From NCBI GenBank assembly GCA_037501455.1, contig CM074860.1, forward strand, positions 49,486,501 to 49,550,500: a stretch of DNA of 64,000 bases. The letters run 5' to 3'. The DNA comes from Lantana camara. Taxonomy: Eukaryota > Streptophyta > Magnoliopsida > Lamiales > Verbenaceae. Under the pieces are notes generated by a model that was not told where the DNA came from, made no database searches, and was given only the letters and a program-made list of their open reading frames with translations. Both the position numbers and the translations under genes were made by a program. This document shows, one piece after another, positions 21,279 through 32,286 of this stretch; position 1 is the first letter of the stretch, and every line of letters begins with the position of its first letter.

Positions 21279-23560
21279 TGTTAGGAATAGTGCCCTAGAA
21301 AGCCGATTAGACGTAATCTGCTTTGGGACTTTTCTTGTATCACAGACAATCTTTGAATAATATACGATTGATCATAGGCAAACACTTCTTTATATGCCAA
21401 TACGTGTTTTGAGTGTTTCCATTATGTGTGCATGTATGAGAACTCCCCTAATCCTGATGACTTTAGGACTCTACTATTTAGGTGAAATGGTTCATGAAAC
21501 GAGCCCTATATCACATAAGTCATGATTAGTAAAATACTCCAAGCCGATGAGTCCTACAGACAGTGGGAGTGTCAACCTGACTCCTCCAAGGCTTGCTTGT
21601 GGGATCACGCCCTTAAGAAGGACCACCTTGTTTCATGGAGGTGCAAAGTGTATAGTTGATACGTGCGTGATACATGAGGGTGCTTACTTTAATAAGTAAG
21701 TTCACTGAGGTGCCCCGTGTGAGAACATTCCTAAATGGGAAAGGAAGTTTCTATTTCAGGAAATGGAAACTTCCAGATTAGGAAATATCTCACGAGTCAT
21801 TGATGTGATTAATTGATCCTTAGACTTGAGGCTCCTTGTCACTTTGTGAATTAACTCTGTAGTCTTTGGTATAAGCTTTAAAGGGTGTCGCCTTAGACAA
21901 CTGATTCAAGCCTTATGCTGGGGCTACACAAGTGATTCATGAAAGTGAATGAGAATCAAGAAAGGACCTACACTTGCATATGCAAGGTGATCTCTTATTG
22001 TGTAAGTCATTCATATGCCATATGGAGTCCTTGGCCAAGGCAGTAGATCAAGACATCAAGAAAAGGGTTTCTTGGATTGAGATCAAATGGATATGAAATG
22101 CACTTAGCTTTAAGACCAGATTATTAGGGTTCTAATTATTCCCTTACCCTAGATCATGGTTGAGAGATAGTATGTAGGAGGATTATATCTCACATGAATC
22201 AATGACTTAAAGGTTCTGTCGAATCTGAATATTCCAATTCAGCTAGGGGTTAAACACCTGTTGCTAGACTATGGTCGTTTAATCTGTAGACTGATTAATT
22301 AATTAGTGAATTAATTAATTAGGGTCACTGCTAATTGAATTGAGAACCTAGAGGGTCACACACAACAACTTGGTTACATGAGTTGAGGCTTAAAAATGAT
22401 TAAACGAGTTAATCGGGCCAAGAGGGTTCCACACGTGTGAAATCACACGTGTGGCTCACGTGAGTGACACGTGTCACTGTGACACGTGTCACACACGTGT
22501 GAATATATATATATTGTATATATATGTATTAAATAATTAAATGTGTTAATTATTTAATGGACTTTGGTTTAATTTTGAATTAAAAAGAAAGTCTTATTTT
22601 GGAGAAAATAATCTAGTTAATTAATTACGAATTAATTAATTGGATAAAAATAAGTTATTTATTTTATAATAAATAAAGTATAAAATTATCCAAAAATAGT
22701 TTAGATATTTTTAGCTCTCTTGAAAGTTGATTTGAATTAGAATTCAAAGTCAAAGTTGGAGAATACTTGATGATCAAGTAATAGGACAGAGACAAACCAA
22801 ATCCTTGCCCAACAAGGAGTTCGGCCGTCCCTCCCCTTTCCTATATATAGGGGAGCTCATGCTCCCCTTTAGAGCTAATGAAATTCTTTTGGTTCATGTG
22901 TTGAACACCATCCTTTCTCCAAGATAAACGAAACCCTAGGTTAAGCTTAAACACTAACTAGAGAACTAGCATCCTTACTAGTTAGATCGTAGCCAAGTTG
23001 GTGGACTATCTCTAGAGAGCTTCAAGTTAGAAGTTTTGAAGATTCGAGCTTTAACAAAAGTGGGGATCAAGCAAAACGATCAGAAGGGATGATGAAACGA
23101 TTCTGAACCCGACGTGAAGCGAATGAAAAAATCGAACCAAAGAAGATGGCGAAAACCATTCGTCCATATCCTGAAGGATGAATTTTTTCACGAGGGTTTT
23201 GTGACTGGCAGTTTTCTACTTTCGCAAAATTGGTTTCGAAGGGAGTTTCAATCCTGCTTTTCTCGTTTCATGTTTCTTTCTTTATGTTATATTGTTAAGA
23301 ACATCTCTGACATGAATTGAATCTAGGTTGGTGTGGATTGCTATCCCGACAATGGATTCTGAAGTAGAAAGAGACTTTCGAGGGACGGGTTGTCAAGCCG
23401 CGAGAAGAGCGTTCTTGGGTGGCTTGAAACGCTTCAAGAAAGAATAAAAGAAAAGTATGTTTTCTATCTCTACGAATTTGGTTACACGATTGCGAGTCCA
23501 AGATCCTTTTGTTGGAAAAATTTTTAAATTCCGCTGCTTTCTGATTCGTGTTTTCCAACA
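21279..23560 (+). repeat. Element M 3' LTR, complete, 2282 bp
   Basis: TGTTAGG to ttccaaca. 21779-23560 matches 13931-15714 closely, and the first 500 bp have no counterpart on the left. It carries six CACGTG motifs (22432-22499; one is mutated in the left copy) and a TATA box near 22840-22850. The next 5 bp of flank are actaa. Confidence 0.92.
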
Positions 23561-23622
23561 ACTAATTCCACTCTTTGTTCGAGACTTGAAGAGCCGGTAA
23601 TGGTGTTGGCATGAGGAGGGAC
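23561..23622. other. 62-bp remnant between elements M and I
   Basis: Target sequence left between the M 3' LTR and LTR I. Its minus strand is open and Ser-rich, loosely like a gypsy Gag N-terminus, but too short to assign. Confidence 0.35.
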
Positions 23623-23664
23623 TGTAGCACCCCAACCGGAAGGCGCCACATCCCCCGCACTATG
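23623..23664 (-). repeat. LTR I, left fragment (42 bp)
   Basis: tgtagcaccccaac, then ccacatcccccgcac, is the terminal signature of the minus-strand LTRs here. It is interrupted at 23664 by element E and resumes at 56823. Its last 5 bp, ctatg (23660-23664), are repeated at 56818-56822 as E's target site duplication. Confidence 0.85.
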
Positions 23665-26600
23665 TGTAGCGCCCGGAGTGACGAGCCACCACATCCCCGG
23701 CACCTAGCCCCGAACCCACATATGAAATAGAAATCCATACATGAGCCCAAGACTAAGCGAACGGGAACCTACACACACTCGCTAAGCCAGGCGGAGCTAA
23801 GACAATACCAGAGCGTGCATAATATAAGAAAGCGAAAGCATACACCAAAATCCAAGAAGATAAATCCACAAAAACGGGTTCATCTAGCCCTAGGAGCCTG
23901 TCCCGAAAATATATAAATATAATTCAAAGAGCATACATAAATCAAATCCCAGAGATGCATATACAATTCGATTAACAAATCTAAAAGATATACAAATGTG
24001 ACCGAAAGCTAATGAAATGCAACTCGAACTAGGAGACTAGAACCCGACCGACTCACGACTCCGCCTAGCACGAACCAACCTGCAAACTGAAAAATTGAAA
24101 GGAGAGGGTCAGTCCACCGACTGAGTGAGGGGGCTAACGCACACCCACACACGTATACATATAGAGCAAAGCACGTATTAAATAAAAGACTATGAACCGG
24201 GATAGGATTTTGCATAACAAACACCATTTTCGAATCAAACTTATATATATTCATATCATAATCGGACGTAGCTTACAAGAAAGGTCCTATCCCGTTTCAT
24301 AATCAACATATCTTAACGAATTCTTATACCCGGCGAGTACGGGTCTTACTCTAACTCCCCAAATTATTAATATACGTATTAAAATAGAAAACACAATTCA
24401 TAAACCAATCCAACCCCAACAACATGTAGTTCGGGGAGCAAACCCTCACTACTCTTACCAATGCACAAGGGGTAGCTAACCCACATTGTGCTTGAAGCAC
24501 AAAGCCTCCTCAATCTCCAAGAGTCGCGCGTGTACTTCAAATGGGAATCGTGCACAGGCTTAACCCGACGGCCCTTGCCGTCCCGGGCGTCCTTACCCAC
24601 AATTCCCTGGGCCCGGCAAATCTGAACAAGACTTAACATACCAAAACTCGCAACTTAACATAATTAGAATGTAACAAACTTACATACCTTAGCATACCTT
24701 ACCGTGCAACTCGGCCTATGCTTTTAACGTACCTCTCCGTGTCATCCAAAAACATATCAAGTTGAAGAAGAGCAAAGCTTGCACGAAGACACACGGTTTG
24801 GAGCATAGCCTTGTTGCAAATCATTTTTAAGCTCACATATGCTCATACATATAGTCCAAAACATTTAATCTTATGACAAGATCATAAACGTATCTTATAA
24901 ACACGTATCTATTATATAAATATAATAGTATAGTCACATGCGGGCTTGAAAATGAGCACGTAGGGTTGTAGGTCGTATTAACTAAAAAGAAAACAAACCT
25001 AAGCCTCACCTTTTACCAAAAGTGCTCACGGATGAGCGTTGACGGCCAAGAAGAGGCTAAATGGCGGAACCAACACCTCCCGAACTCAAATCTGAGACAT
25101 ACAAACAAAAACTCATGACTTAGACTCGATCATGAACCACTTAGACGCACGGCGACTCATACGAACGCAAATGGATGTAATGCATGTCATATGGATTCAT
25201 ACTTAGGCATATCGGAGCAAATAACGAGAGATCACATAAGGAATTCAAGAATTAAACTCATACCATATGAAATAAACTCATAATGTGTCATATTATAGCA
25301 TAATATAAGTGTTCATGAGTTTAAAATGCATAAGGGAGATAAACGATTTAAGAAAGAATTACACGTATCACTTAAGATATATTAAATCATAACTCGTTCA
25401 AATCATATCAAATAAATTCAAAATTCCAAAACAAGCAAATTAACACATAATAATTCATGTTAGTAAAGCTTAGGGATCATATTAGGGGTGGGAGAGAAGC
25501 AAACAAGCGAAGAAAACAAGAAAACAAAGTTCGGAGCAAAAATGTGCCACTGCCCTAAATCCACCCCGGTGGATTTTTTTCAAAGGGGAAATCCACCCCC
25601 ATGGATTTAGGGCAGACTCTCTACCTCAAATCCACCCCGGTGGATTATTTTCAAAGCAGAAATCCACTCCGGTGGATTTGGGTCAGAGACTAAAAAAAAA
25701 CGTGAAAAAGCTTCCAAAATCCATGAAAACCCATCCTACACCAAAGTATCAACATCAAGGCTTGAAATGGTGCAAATATACAACAAATACATGCAAGAAA
25801 AACATACTAAATCAGCTCCAAACATGCAAGTTTCAAACTGGAAACTAAGGAGAGCAAAATAGGCAATAGTTTCATGCATTTCCCCCAAAAACCCCAAAGA
25901 GCATAAATGGTAATTCTTACCCCAAGCAACTACCATCAACAAGAATCACAAATAAGCAAGAAAGAAGCCTCCTAGGTCATCATATAAGCCATCAAACTCC
26001 AAATAGCCAAAGAATGCACATAGAATCCAAAATCTACCAAGAACCCTAACTATTCATCAAGTTTGGCATATACAAGGATCCTCAACATCAAAGCATGAAA
26101 TTCATGGAGAGAAAGAAGCACAAGAACAAGAGAATAAAGAATCCTAACTTACCTTAAAAGATTGGAGCGAGAAAGGATGAAAATCTTGAGCTTAAGGGCC
26201 AAAAATGGAGGAATGGCTAGGGAGCTTTCTCTTCACTTCTTCCTTCTCTCCTTGGATCGATTTTCAGCTGAAAGTGGGAGGAGAGAGATGGCTTTTTGGT
26301 GTAATAAGTCAAGGCTAGTACATGGGGTAGGTTTATTAGCTCTCAAGTGGCATCTTAGGTGCGTTTTAGGTACGTAGAGCCGAAATCTGCATCGTTGGGG
26401 GTCGAAACGGTATCAAAAAGATACAAGGCTTATTCCATTGGCTCCAAATCGTCGATTCGAGTCCAATGGAGATGACGGAACTCGAATCCGAGTTCCCTAG
26501 CTCAAGATACGAATTAAGGACTCAGGAGTGGCCAATTTGCAAAAAGGCCCAAAAATTCAAATAAAGTGCAATTGAGTCCAAGGCAAGTTCATACATACAA

Positions 26601-26876
26601 ATAAGTCCTAAAATCCTCTAATTCACATAGTTCACAAAGTTGACATACTCGGGATTCTAATTTATAAATCGCAAATTTCACAAATTGCATATATTCACAT
26701 TATATGTTCAAATAGGGCAAGTTCTTATCAAATAATTCAAGTTGTTCACATAGGAAAATAAAATGAGGGAACATAATTCACATAAGGTCACAAATTAAAT
26801 AAAGAATCATATAGATTACGGAAAATAAACTCACACGCGACGCGTACCTGTACGTGTGAGCGAGTGGGGTGTCACA
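23665..26876 (-). repeat. Element E 3' LTR, 3212 bp
   Basis: tgtagcgcc to gtgtcaca in plus coordinates, bounded on the right by the PPT. It carries the U5 hairpin cagtc-cacc-gactg (24110-24123), the paired motifs gccaggcgg (23785-23793) and ccgcctagc (24061-24069), and a palindrome array (25557-25679). Short open frames repeated in both LTRs have no recognisable content. Confidence 0.93.
25557..25679. repeat. Array of four AAATCCAC palindromes in the E LTR
   Basis: 20-bp units at 25557-25576 (AAATCCACCCCGGTGGATTT), 25589-25608, 25628-25647 and 25660-25679. The array recurs in the 5' LTR at about 55499-55621, where one unit is closer to a perfect palindrome. Arms are unlike those of the other families. 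Confidence 0.85.
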
Positions 26877-26913
26877 ATCTTCCCCCCTTAAGAGAACCTG
26901 GTCCCCAGGTTCT
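26877..26913 (-). other. Element E polypurine tract and pre-PPT hairpin
   Basis: On the minus strand AGAACCTGG, loop GGA, CCAGGTTCT (26913-26893) forms a perfect 9-bp stem. It is followed by the purine tract CTTAAGGGGGGAAGAT (26892-26877) next to the LTR. Confidence 0.85.
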
Positions 26914-27043
26914 ACTGCTCGAGTTTCAAGCTCGAATAACTTCCGTATTCACCCAAGTTCGAGGTTCATGACGTCCCGACAAGGGTTAGCTCGGTAAGGT
27001 CTTCCAACACAAAGGGGGTTTGATCAACTCTTGAAGTCTTGAT
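26914..27043 (-). other. Element E internal remnant at its 3' end
   Basis: Non-coding tail upstream of the PPT, containing a second small inverted repeat ctcgag-tttcaa-gctcga near 26918-26935. It is broken at 27043 by LTR B, whose target duplication is ttgat (27039-27043 and 50862-50866). Confidence 0.75.
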
Positions 27044-28095
27044 TGTAACAGCCCAAAACAGGGCCTGGATGAAAACAGTAAGTTAAGGCAGTGGTAAAAC
27101 GTTTATGGACCGTGATCCAACTTTTTGAATCATCATGCATTGCATTCTTACATGAACTTGGTGCTCGTATATGATCTGACATGCTTTAAGGGGGAATTCT
27201 TGACCTTTGATACAGTTTACTATTCATAGCCCGAGCCTACCTTGTTCATATTGCTACTCGAACCCTAGAGGTTCATCACACATGTTTCCCAATCATTTGA
27301 ACTTGTTTCCCGAGCTCAGAAAGTCTTTCTTGAGCCATAAGGGTATTTTTGGAACTTACCGACCAAAGTTACTATTCATCAGAAAATGATCTTTTGATTC
27401 TGATACCTTTTTCTACCCAAGTTACAGTCGAATCGATCCTTGAGTCGAGACGAGTCTTTTGAAATCATTCTTGGCTTGGAAATCCATTCCGGAACTTTGT
27501 TTTATTGAAAATGTTTTTGAAAACCCTAGTTTACTATTCCTTTTACGAACGGTTTTCATTCGGAAAATGTTTTCTCTTGGGATTTGCACTACTTGAACTA
27601 TTTCAAGATTTTTGAGATGTTTTACAACTCTTGATTCAAGTCCTAGCTTGAAATTTTGAAGCGTACGTTCGTACGTGAGAATTCACTATTCATCCTACGT
27701 TTTCAACTTTTTAACGGTAAAACGTTTTATAGTCGATTTTGGACTCAAAACGCTTCTCGATTTATTTCTTGAATTTTGGAAGCAATCCGGACTTGAAAAT
27801 CATTCTAGAAAGTCGTTTTTCACTCATGTCGAGTTCCGAGCTCAAAACTTTTATTCATTAAAACTAATGTATCTTTCAAACGATAAATCCGATTTCGACG
27901 AATGAATATGCGTTTCGAAGCTAATTTTCTTGTCGTCGGAATGGTTACACTTCCAGCCACTTATCCTTGAGTCTTGGGGGATGAAATTACAGAATTACCC
28001 CCAGCAGTCCCATTTTTAGCTTCAACATCCCTAAAGCTTCTAGAAGATACAAGTGGATGAACTCTTGTTTTGCTCTCCTACCCTTAAGCCATTTC

Positions 28096-31000
28096 TGTAA
28101 CGCCCCAGTTTTTCAGTTTTAATAATGTGGCGTATTTGTTTATAAATTGCGCGATTTAATTATTTAATTATATGATTAATCGTTTAAAAGTGTTTTATTT
28201 GATTTAAACTGTAAACTATTAATATTTAATTTAATTCATTTTATTTCTACCTTGATGTTTATTGTTTAATTTCTTAATTAAGGTTTCGTGTTACCTTAAC
28301 TATTTCGGTAATTCTGTTAATTAATTTCAACATGTTATTAGTTGGTTATAATTTAATTAAAATGGAATTTAAGTTTTAGTAACTAAATTTTAACAATATG
28401 AATTCATTCATGCGCATGAGTGTTCTATTTGTGCTTTGTTCATATATGTATTGATACCGAAATGTCGTGAAAATTTAATATGTTGTAAATATGTGTGTTA
28501 TGAACATGCCTATATGCTCGGTTTATGTTTTCGGATTCATTTGACGTGTTTATGAATTTAATTTTAATTGTGGAACCAAATCGGGGGCTAACGAGCAATT
28601 AGCGCACCCTTGGTTCCGTACGTGATATCTTGAGTTCGGGAATTCGGATTCGAATTCCGACACCTCCGTTGCCTTCGTATCGACGATCCGGAGACAATGG
28701 AACAAGCCTCATACCTTTTTGAAATCATTAAGACCTCCGAAATCCAACCGTAACGAGCAACTCGTGCAAGAAGAACTCCTTTTGTTGACTAGTCTTCATG
28801 GTGGGACCCCCTAACACCTCTTAACTTAACCCTACCTTAACCATGACTTACCTACCTTGAGTTAAGCCCTTCCTCTCCTCTTTAGCTCTGAAAACCGAAC
28901 CACATACCTCCATTTCCAGCTGCAACTGAAACGAGAGAGGGAAGAAGAGGAGAAGGAAGAAAACCCTTGGCCGTCCTTTGTGATTTTGAGCTCAAATCAC
29001 CATTTTTCTTCACCAAATCTTTAAGGTATGAATATTTATGTCTTCTCTACTCTATTATACTTGATTTCATCTCCTTAAAACCTGATTTGGATCAGAATTG
29101 ATTAGGGTTTGAATTATGAGATTGGTATGAACTTTTAGGGATTTTTGCTCTTGTGACCTATATGTTTGTGTGGCTGAATTTCTTGCTTATATGTGATCAT
29201 ATGAACTTGTTTCTTGGCTTATTTCTTTCCTAACTGATAGTATATGATGTTAGGAGGATTTCATCTCTTGACCCTTTTATGAAATTATGAGATATGGAGC
29301 TCCAAACTTGATGATCTAATTGATTCCCATGTTTTTGAACTGCTGTGTGAATTTATGTGTTGTAGCTTGATCATATGGCCTTCATTTCGTGTGAAAATGC
29401 ATGGAGTTGATGTACACTTATTGCTCTACATGTTAACATTCATGCTTTAAGTATTTGGTTCCAATTGAAGTCTCAAAACCGAAATACATGGCCTGTTTTT
29501 ATGCATGCTCCATGACAGATTTGTTGCTGTTGCCTATGTGTGGTTGTTGGTCACCCTAATGTGCTTTAAATTGTACCATTTTGCATATATATGATGTATA
29601 TTAGTTTTTTGGTATGTTAGCATGCATTCCCCAAAGTTTCAGATCCAAATTCAAGCCCTAAGTACTTGATCAAGGCATGATAGAATCATTAGGGCTCATG
29701 TGTCCGATTGTAGCGACCCAGTTTTGTTTCACGGCTTCGATGATCTTAACGTGTGATTTAGCTTTTTCACTCTAAATGAAAAATGTTCATAACATGCCAA
29801 ATAGGTTGCATATTAAGTTTCAGAGCATTTGGAGTTCATTTGGTATGCCTTTGGATTGAATTTGTTTGAGTTCAGTTTTGCCGGTTAGGTCTTGCATGCG
29901 CCTCAAGTTCTGTACCGTGACACCCCCGTGTCTCATTTACTCATAAGAGGGAGACACGGGCGTGTCACACCTTCTGGACAGCTCTGTACTGAGCCACGCC
30001 CGTGGCTCAGTTGGGCTAGGGTTGGTGACACCCCCGTGTCACTTCCCATGTGCAGTCTTTGTTGCTTCCTTTTCGGTTTTTGATTTGTTTCACCTCTTGA
30101 ATGACTTTATCTCCTTTTGTGTTGAACTATGAACTTGTTTTGCTATATGTTGGGAGCATTATGGTTTAATTTCATGGCATTTGGATGTGCTATAGGCATG
30201 CTTTTACTTAATGCCGTTTATGTGTGTTTATATGTCGCTTATGAATAGCATCACTCATTTTCTATAGAATAAGACTTCTTCTTGTTGTCAAACCTTGGAT
30301 ATATGCTATGTTATGTAATATGAAGTATGTGGTAGCAATATGGAAGAGCTTAAATATGTTCGATGCTCCTATTTGAATTCTTGAAATAAATTGATTGGAC
30401 ATATGAATTGAAGAATTTGAATGATTTATGATTGAACAAGTGAATGAATTGGTTATATGATTTTCATGACTTAATATGATCTTTATGCCTACATATCATG
30501 CTTGTGCATTGCCGTGCGTTATATATGGTTCATTTAGAGTCTTGAGTCTCACGAACACGTCTTGTGGTCTTTTGTACAGTTTATCTCCAGGGTGGAGAGC
30601 TTTTGATCGTTCAGGCACTTGGTGCTCGATCCTTGTTTCTTCACGTTTAAGGTGAGGGTGTTTTCGTTTTAGCTATGTAATAAACCCTACGACCCTTATG
30701 TGAAAAGCTTTGGCCAAAACCTTATGATTATATATATATGATTTTCAAATGAAGTTATCGAGTAAATCCTTCTGAATTATGCGTATGAGCGTATGTAAAA
30801 TTAAAAATGGTTTTGTAATGAGGCTATGCTCCAAACCGTGTGTCTTCACGCTAGCTAAGGATTCGGATGACACGGAGAGGTACGTATATAGCATATGCCG
30901 AGTTACACGGTAAAGTATGATTTCTTATAGTATGTATTATATGTATGTATTGATATGTTTTGGCGAGATCATGTTATGTATGTTATGTTCACGGGCCCCG

Positions 31001-32067
31001 GGACTTAGTATATGTGGCGAACCGAGGAAGCAAGGGCTGACGGGGATCCCATATACTAGTTCCAACTTACGGCGAAACGGACTTCGTCAAGGGAGGTTCT
31101 TGACGGGGAAACGCTAACCGGGCTTTGAGGCCTCATGAACCTCATTGCCACATTGATATGTTAGGTGGCCGGGTCTTGCAAGCCCGTCCACCACCCGGAG
31201 GAAGAAGGTTGGTTATGATATGATTATGCTTATGATATGATTTTGCACCGTGCGGGAAAGCCGGGACCCGGATTGCCCAAACGAATATGTTTATGATATG
31301 ATTTATGGTCTGCGTGTATTATGAGATATTGCATGATCACCTAATTAACTTATTAATGAAAATTGTCGTACACGGTCGGAGTTTGGTTGGAGATTGTGCA
31401 CGCTCACTCGCCGAGCCTTATGTATATGTATGATTTATGAATGTAATGACCTTAATATGAATTAGTCGTAAAAGTCGAGCATTGTTTATCTATCTTCTTG
31501 CCCTTTTTTGGGAACTAAATTCAAATAAAACCTTGCTCGGGATTTATGACTTGCATGTGCATGTTTTATATATATATGTATCGCTCCTGCTCACTCAGTC
31601 TTCTAGAGACTGACCCTCTCCCTCCCCAATCTTTTAGTGTGCTGGTTTGACTTTGGAGTTTCGGGCTAGGCGGAGGTGTTTGGAGTCTTTGTGTTGGTCA
31701 AGTTAGGTTAGGAGAGTCTCTGCACTCATATCTGTATTGGAATTATGTATGATTCGTTCTATTATACCATGAACTCGAATAATTTGTAATTGTTATTGAA
31801 TTGCTGTTACTGAGTTTTGCTTTTGAGTTAAAAGAGGCCTGAAGAGCCCAAATTCCGTTTAGGGTTGGTATGTTTGAACTTTGGCTTTGCAATGCATTAT
31901 ACTTCGTGGATTGGTTTTCATTACAGGGTCTAGCTCCGCCTGGCTTAGGAAAGTTTTTATGTTTGTCTCCCGTTCGCTATGGTTTGATACGGGTGCGGAG
32001 TACTGTTTCGTCACTCGTGTTGAGCCATAGTGCGGGGGATGTGGTGCCTCACGTGTGGGGTGCTACA
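28096..32067 (+). repeat. Element C 5' LTR, 3972 bp
   Basis: tgtaacgccccagttt to ggggtgctaca. Contents: palindrome array 29917-30042; U5 hairpin TCAGTCT-tctag-AGACTGA (31595-31613); gctaggcgg (31664-31672) with ccgcctggc (31936-31944, one G-U wobble); and the cccgttcgct motif near 31968. A 12-bp segment present in the 3' LTR near 46920 is absent here. Confidence 0.93.
29917..30042 (+). repeat. Array of four GTGACAC/GAGCCAC palindromes in the C LTR
   Basis: Units at 29917-29934 (GTGACACCCCCGTGTCTC), 29951-29968 (GAGACACGGGCGTGTCAC), 29990-30009 (TGAGCCACGCCCGTGGCTCA) and 30025-30042 (GTGACACCCCCGTGTCAC). The copy in the 3' LTR is 45605-45730, with one G-to-A change in the last unit. Confidence 0.85.
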
Positions 32068-32286
32068 TCCTTAAGTGGTATCAGAGCCCGGTTGCAAAAC
32101 CAGTGTTCTCGTGTCGTGTGTGAGTCAGTCTAGGTCGTACGGCTTAGGGACTATATGGCAATGTGTGCATTGCATTGATCTTGAACATGAATTTGTCTTT
32201 CTTTTTGAATTTTGGCTAGACTATCTGTTGCAATTACCTAAGGATCCTTGCATTAATTGTTGAAAATGTGTCATGAGCATGCACTA
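32068..32286 (+). other. Element C PBS, post-PBS hairpin and leader
   Basis: TGGTATCAGAGCC at 32076-32088. GGTT, GCAA loop, AACC at 32090-32101 forms the conserved hairpin. The leader shares tgtcgtgt, then gtctaggtcgtacggctta, with A, D, E and F. It is interrupted by D, target duplication cacta (32282-32286 and 40862-40866). Confidence 0.87.

Larger units (their letters stand above)
13931..23560 (+). mobile_element. Element M: Ty1/copia-type LTR element, coding region decayed
   Basis: A truncated left LTR, a tRNA-iMet PBS, a long leader, gag-integrase-RT-RNase H relics in copia order, a PPT and a complete right LTR. The LTRs differ by only about 1% by eye (about 20 differences over 1.78 kb), yet the coding region is riddled with stops and indels. 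The element was therefore probably already defective when it inserted. The first ~500 bp of the left LTR are missing, so no target duplication can be tested. Confidence 0.88.
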
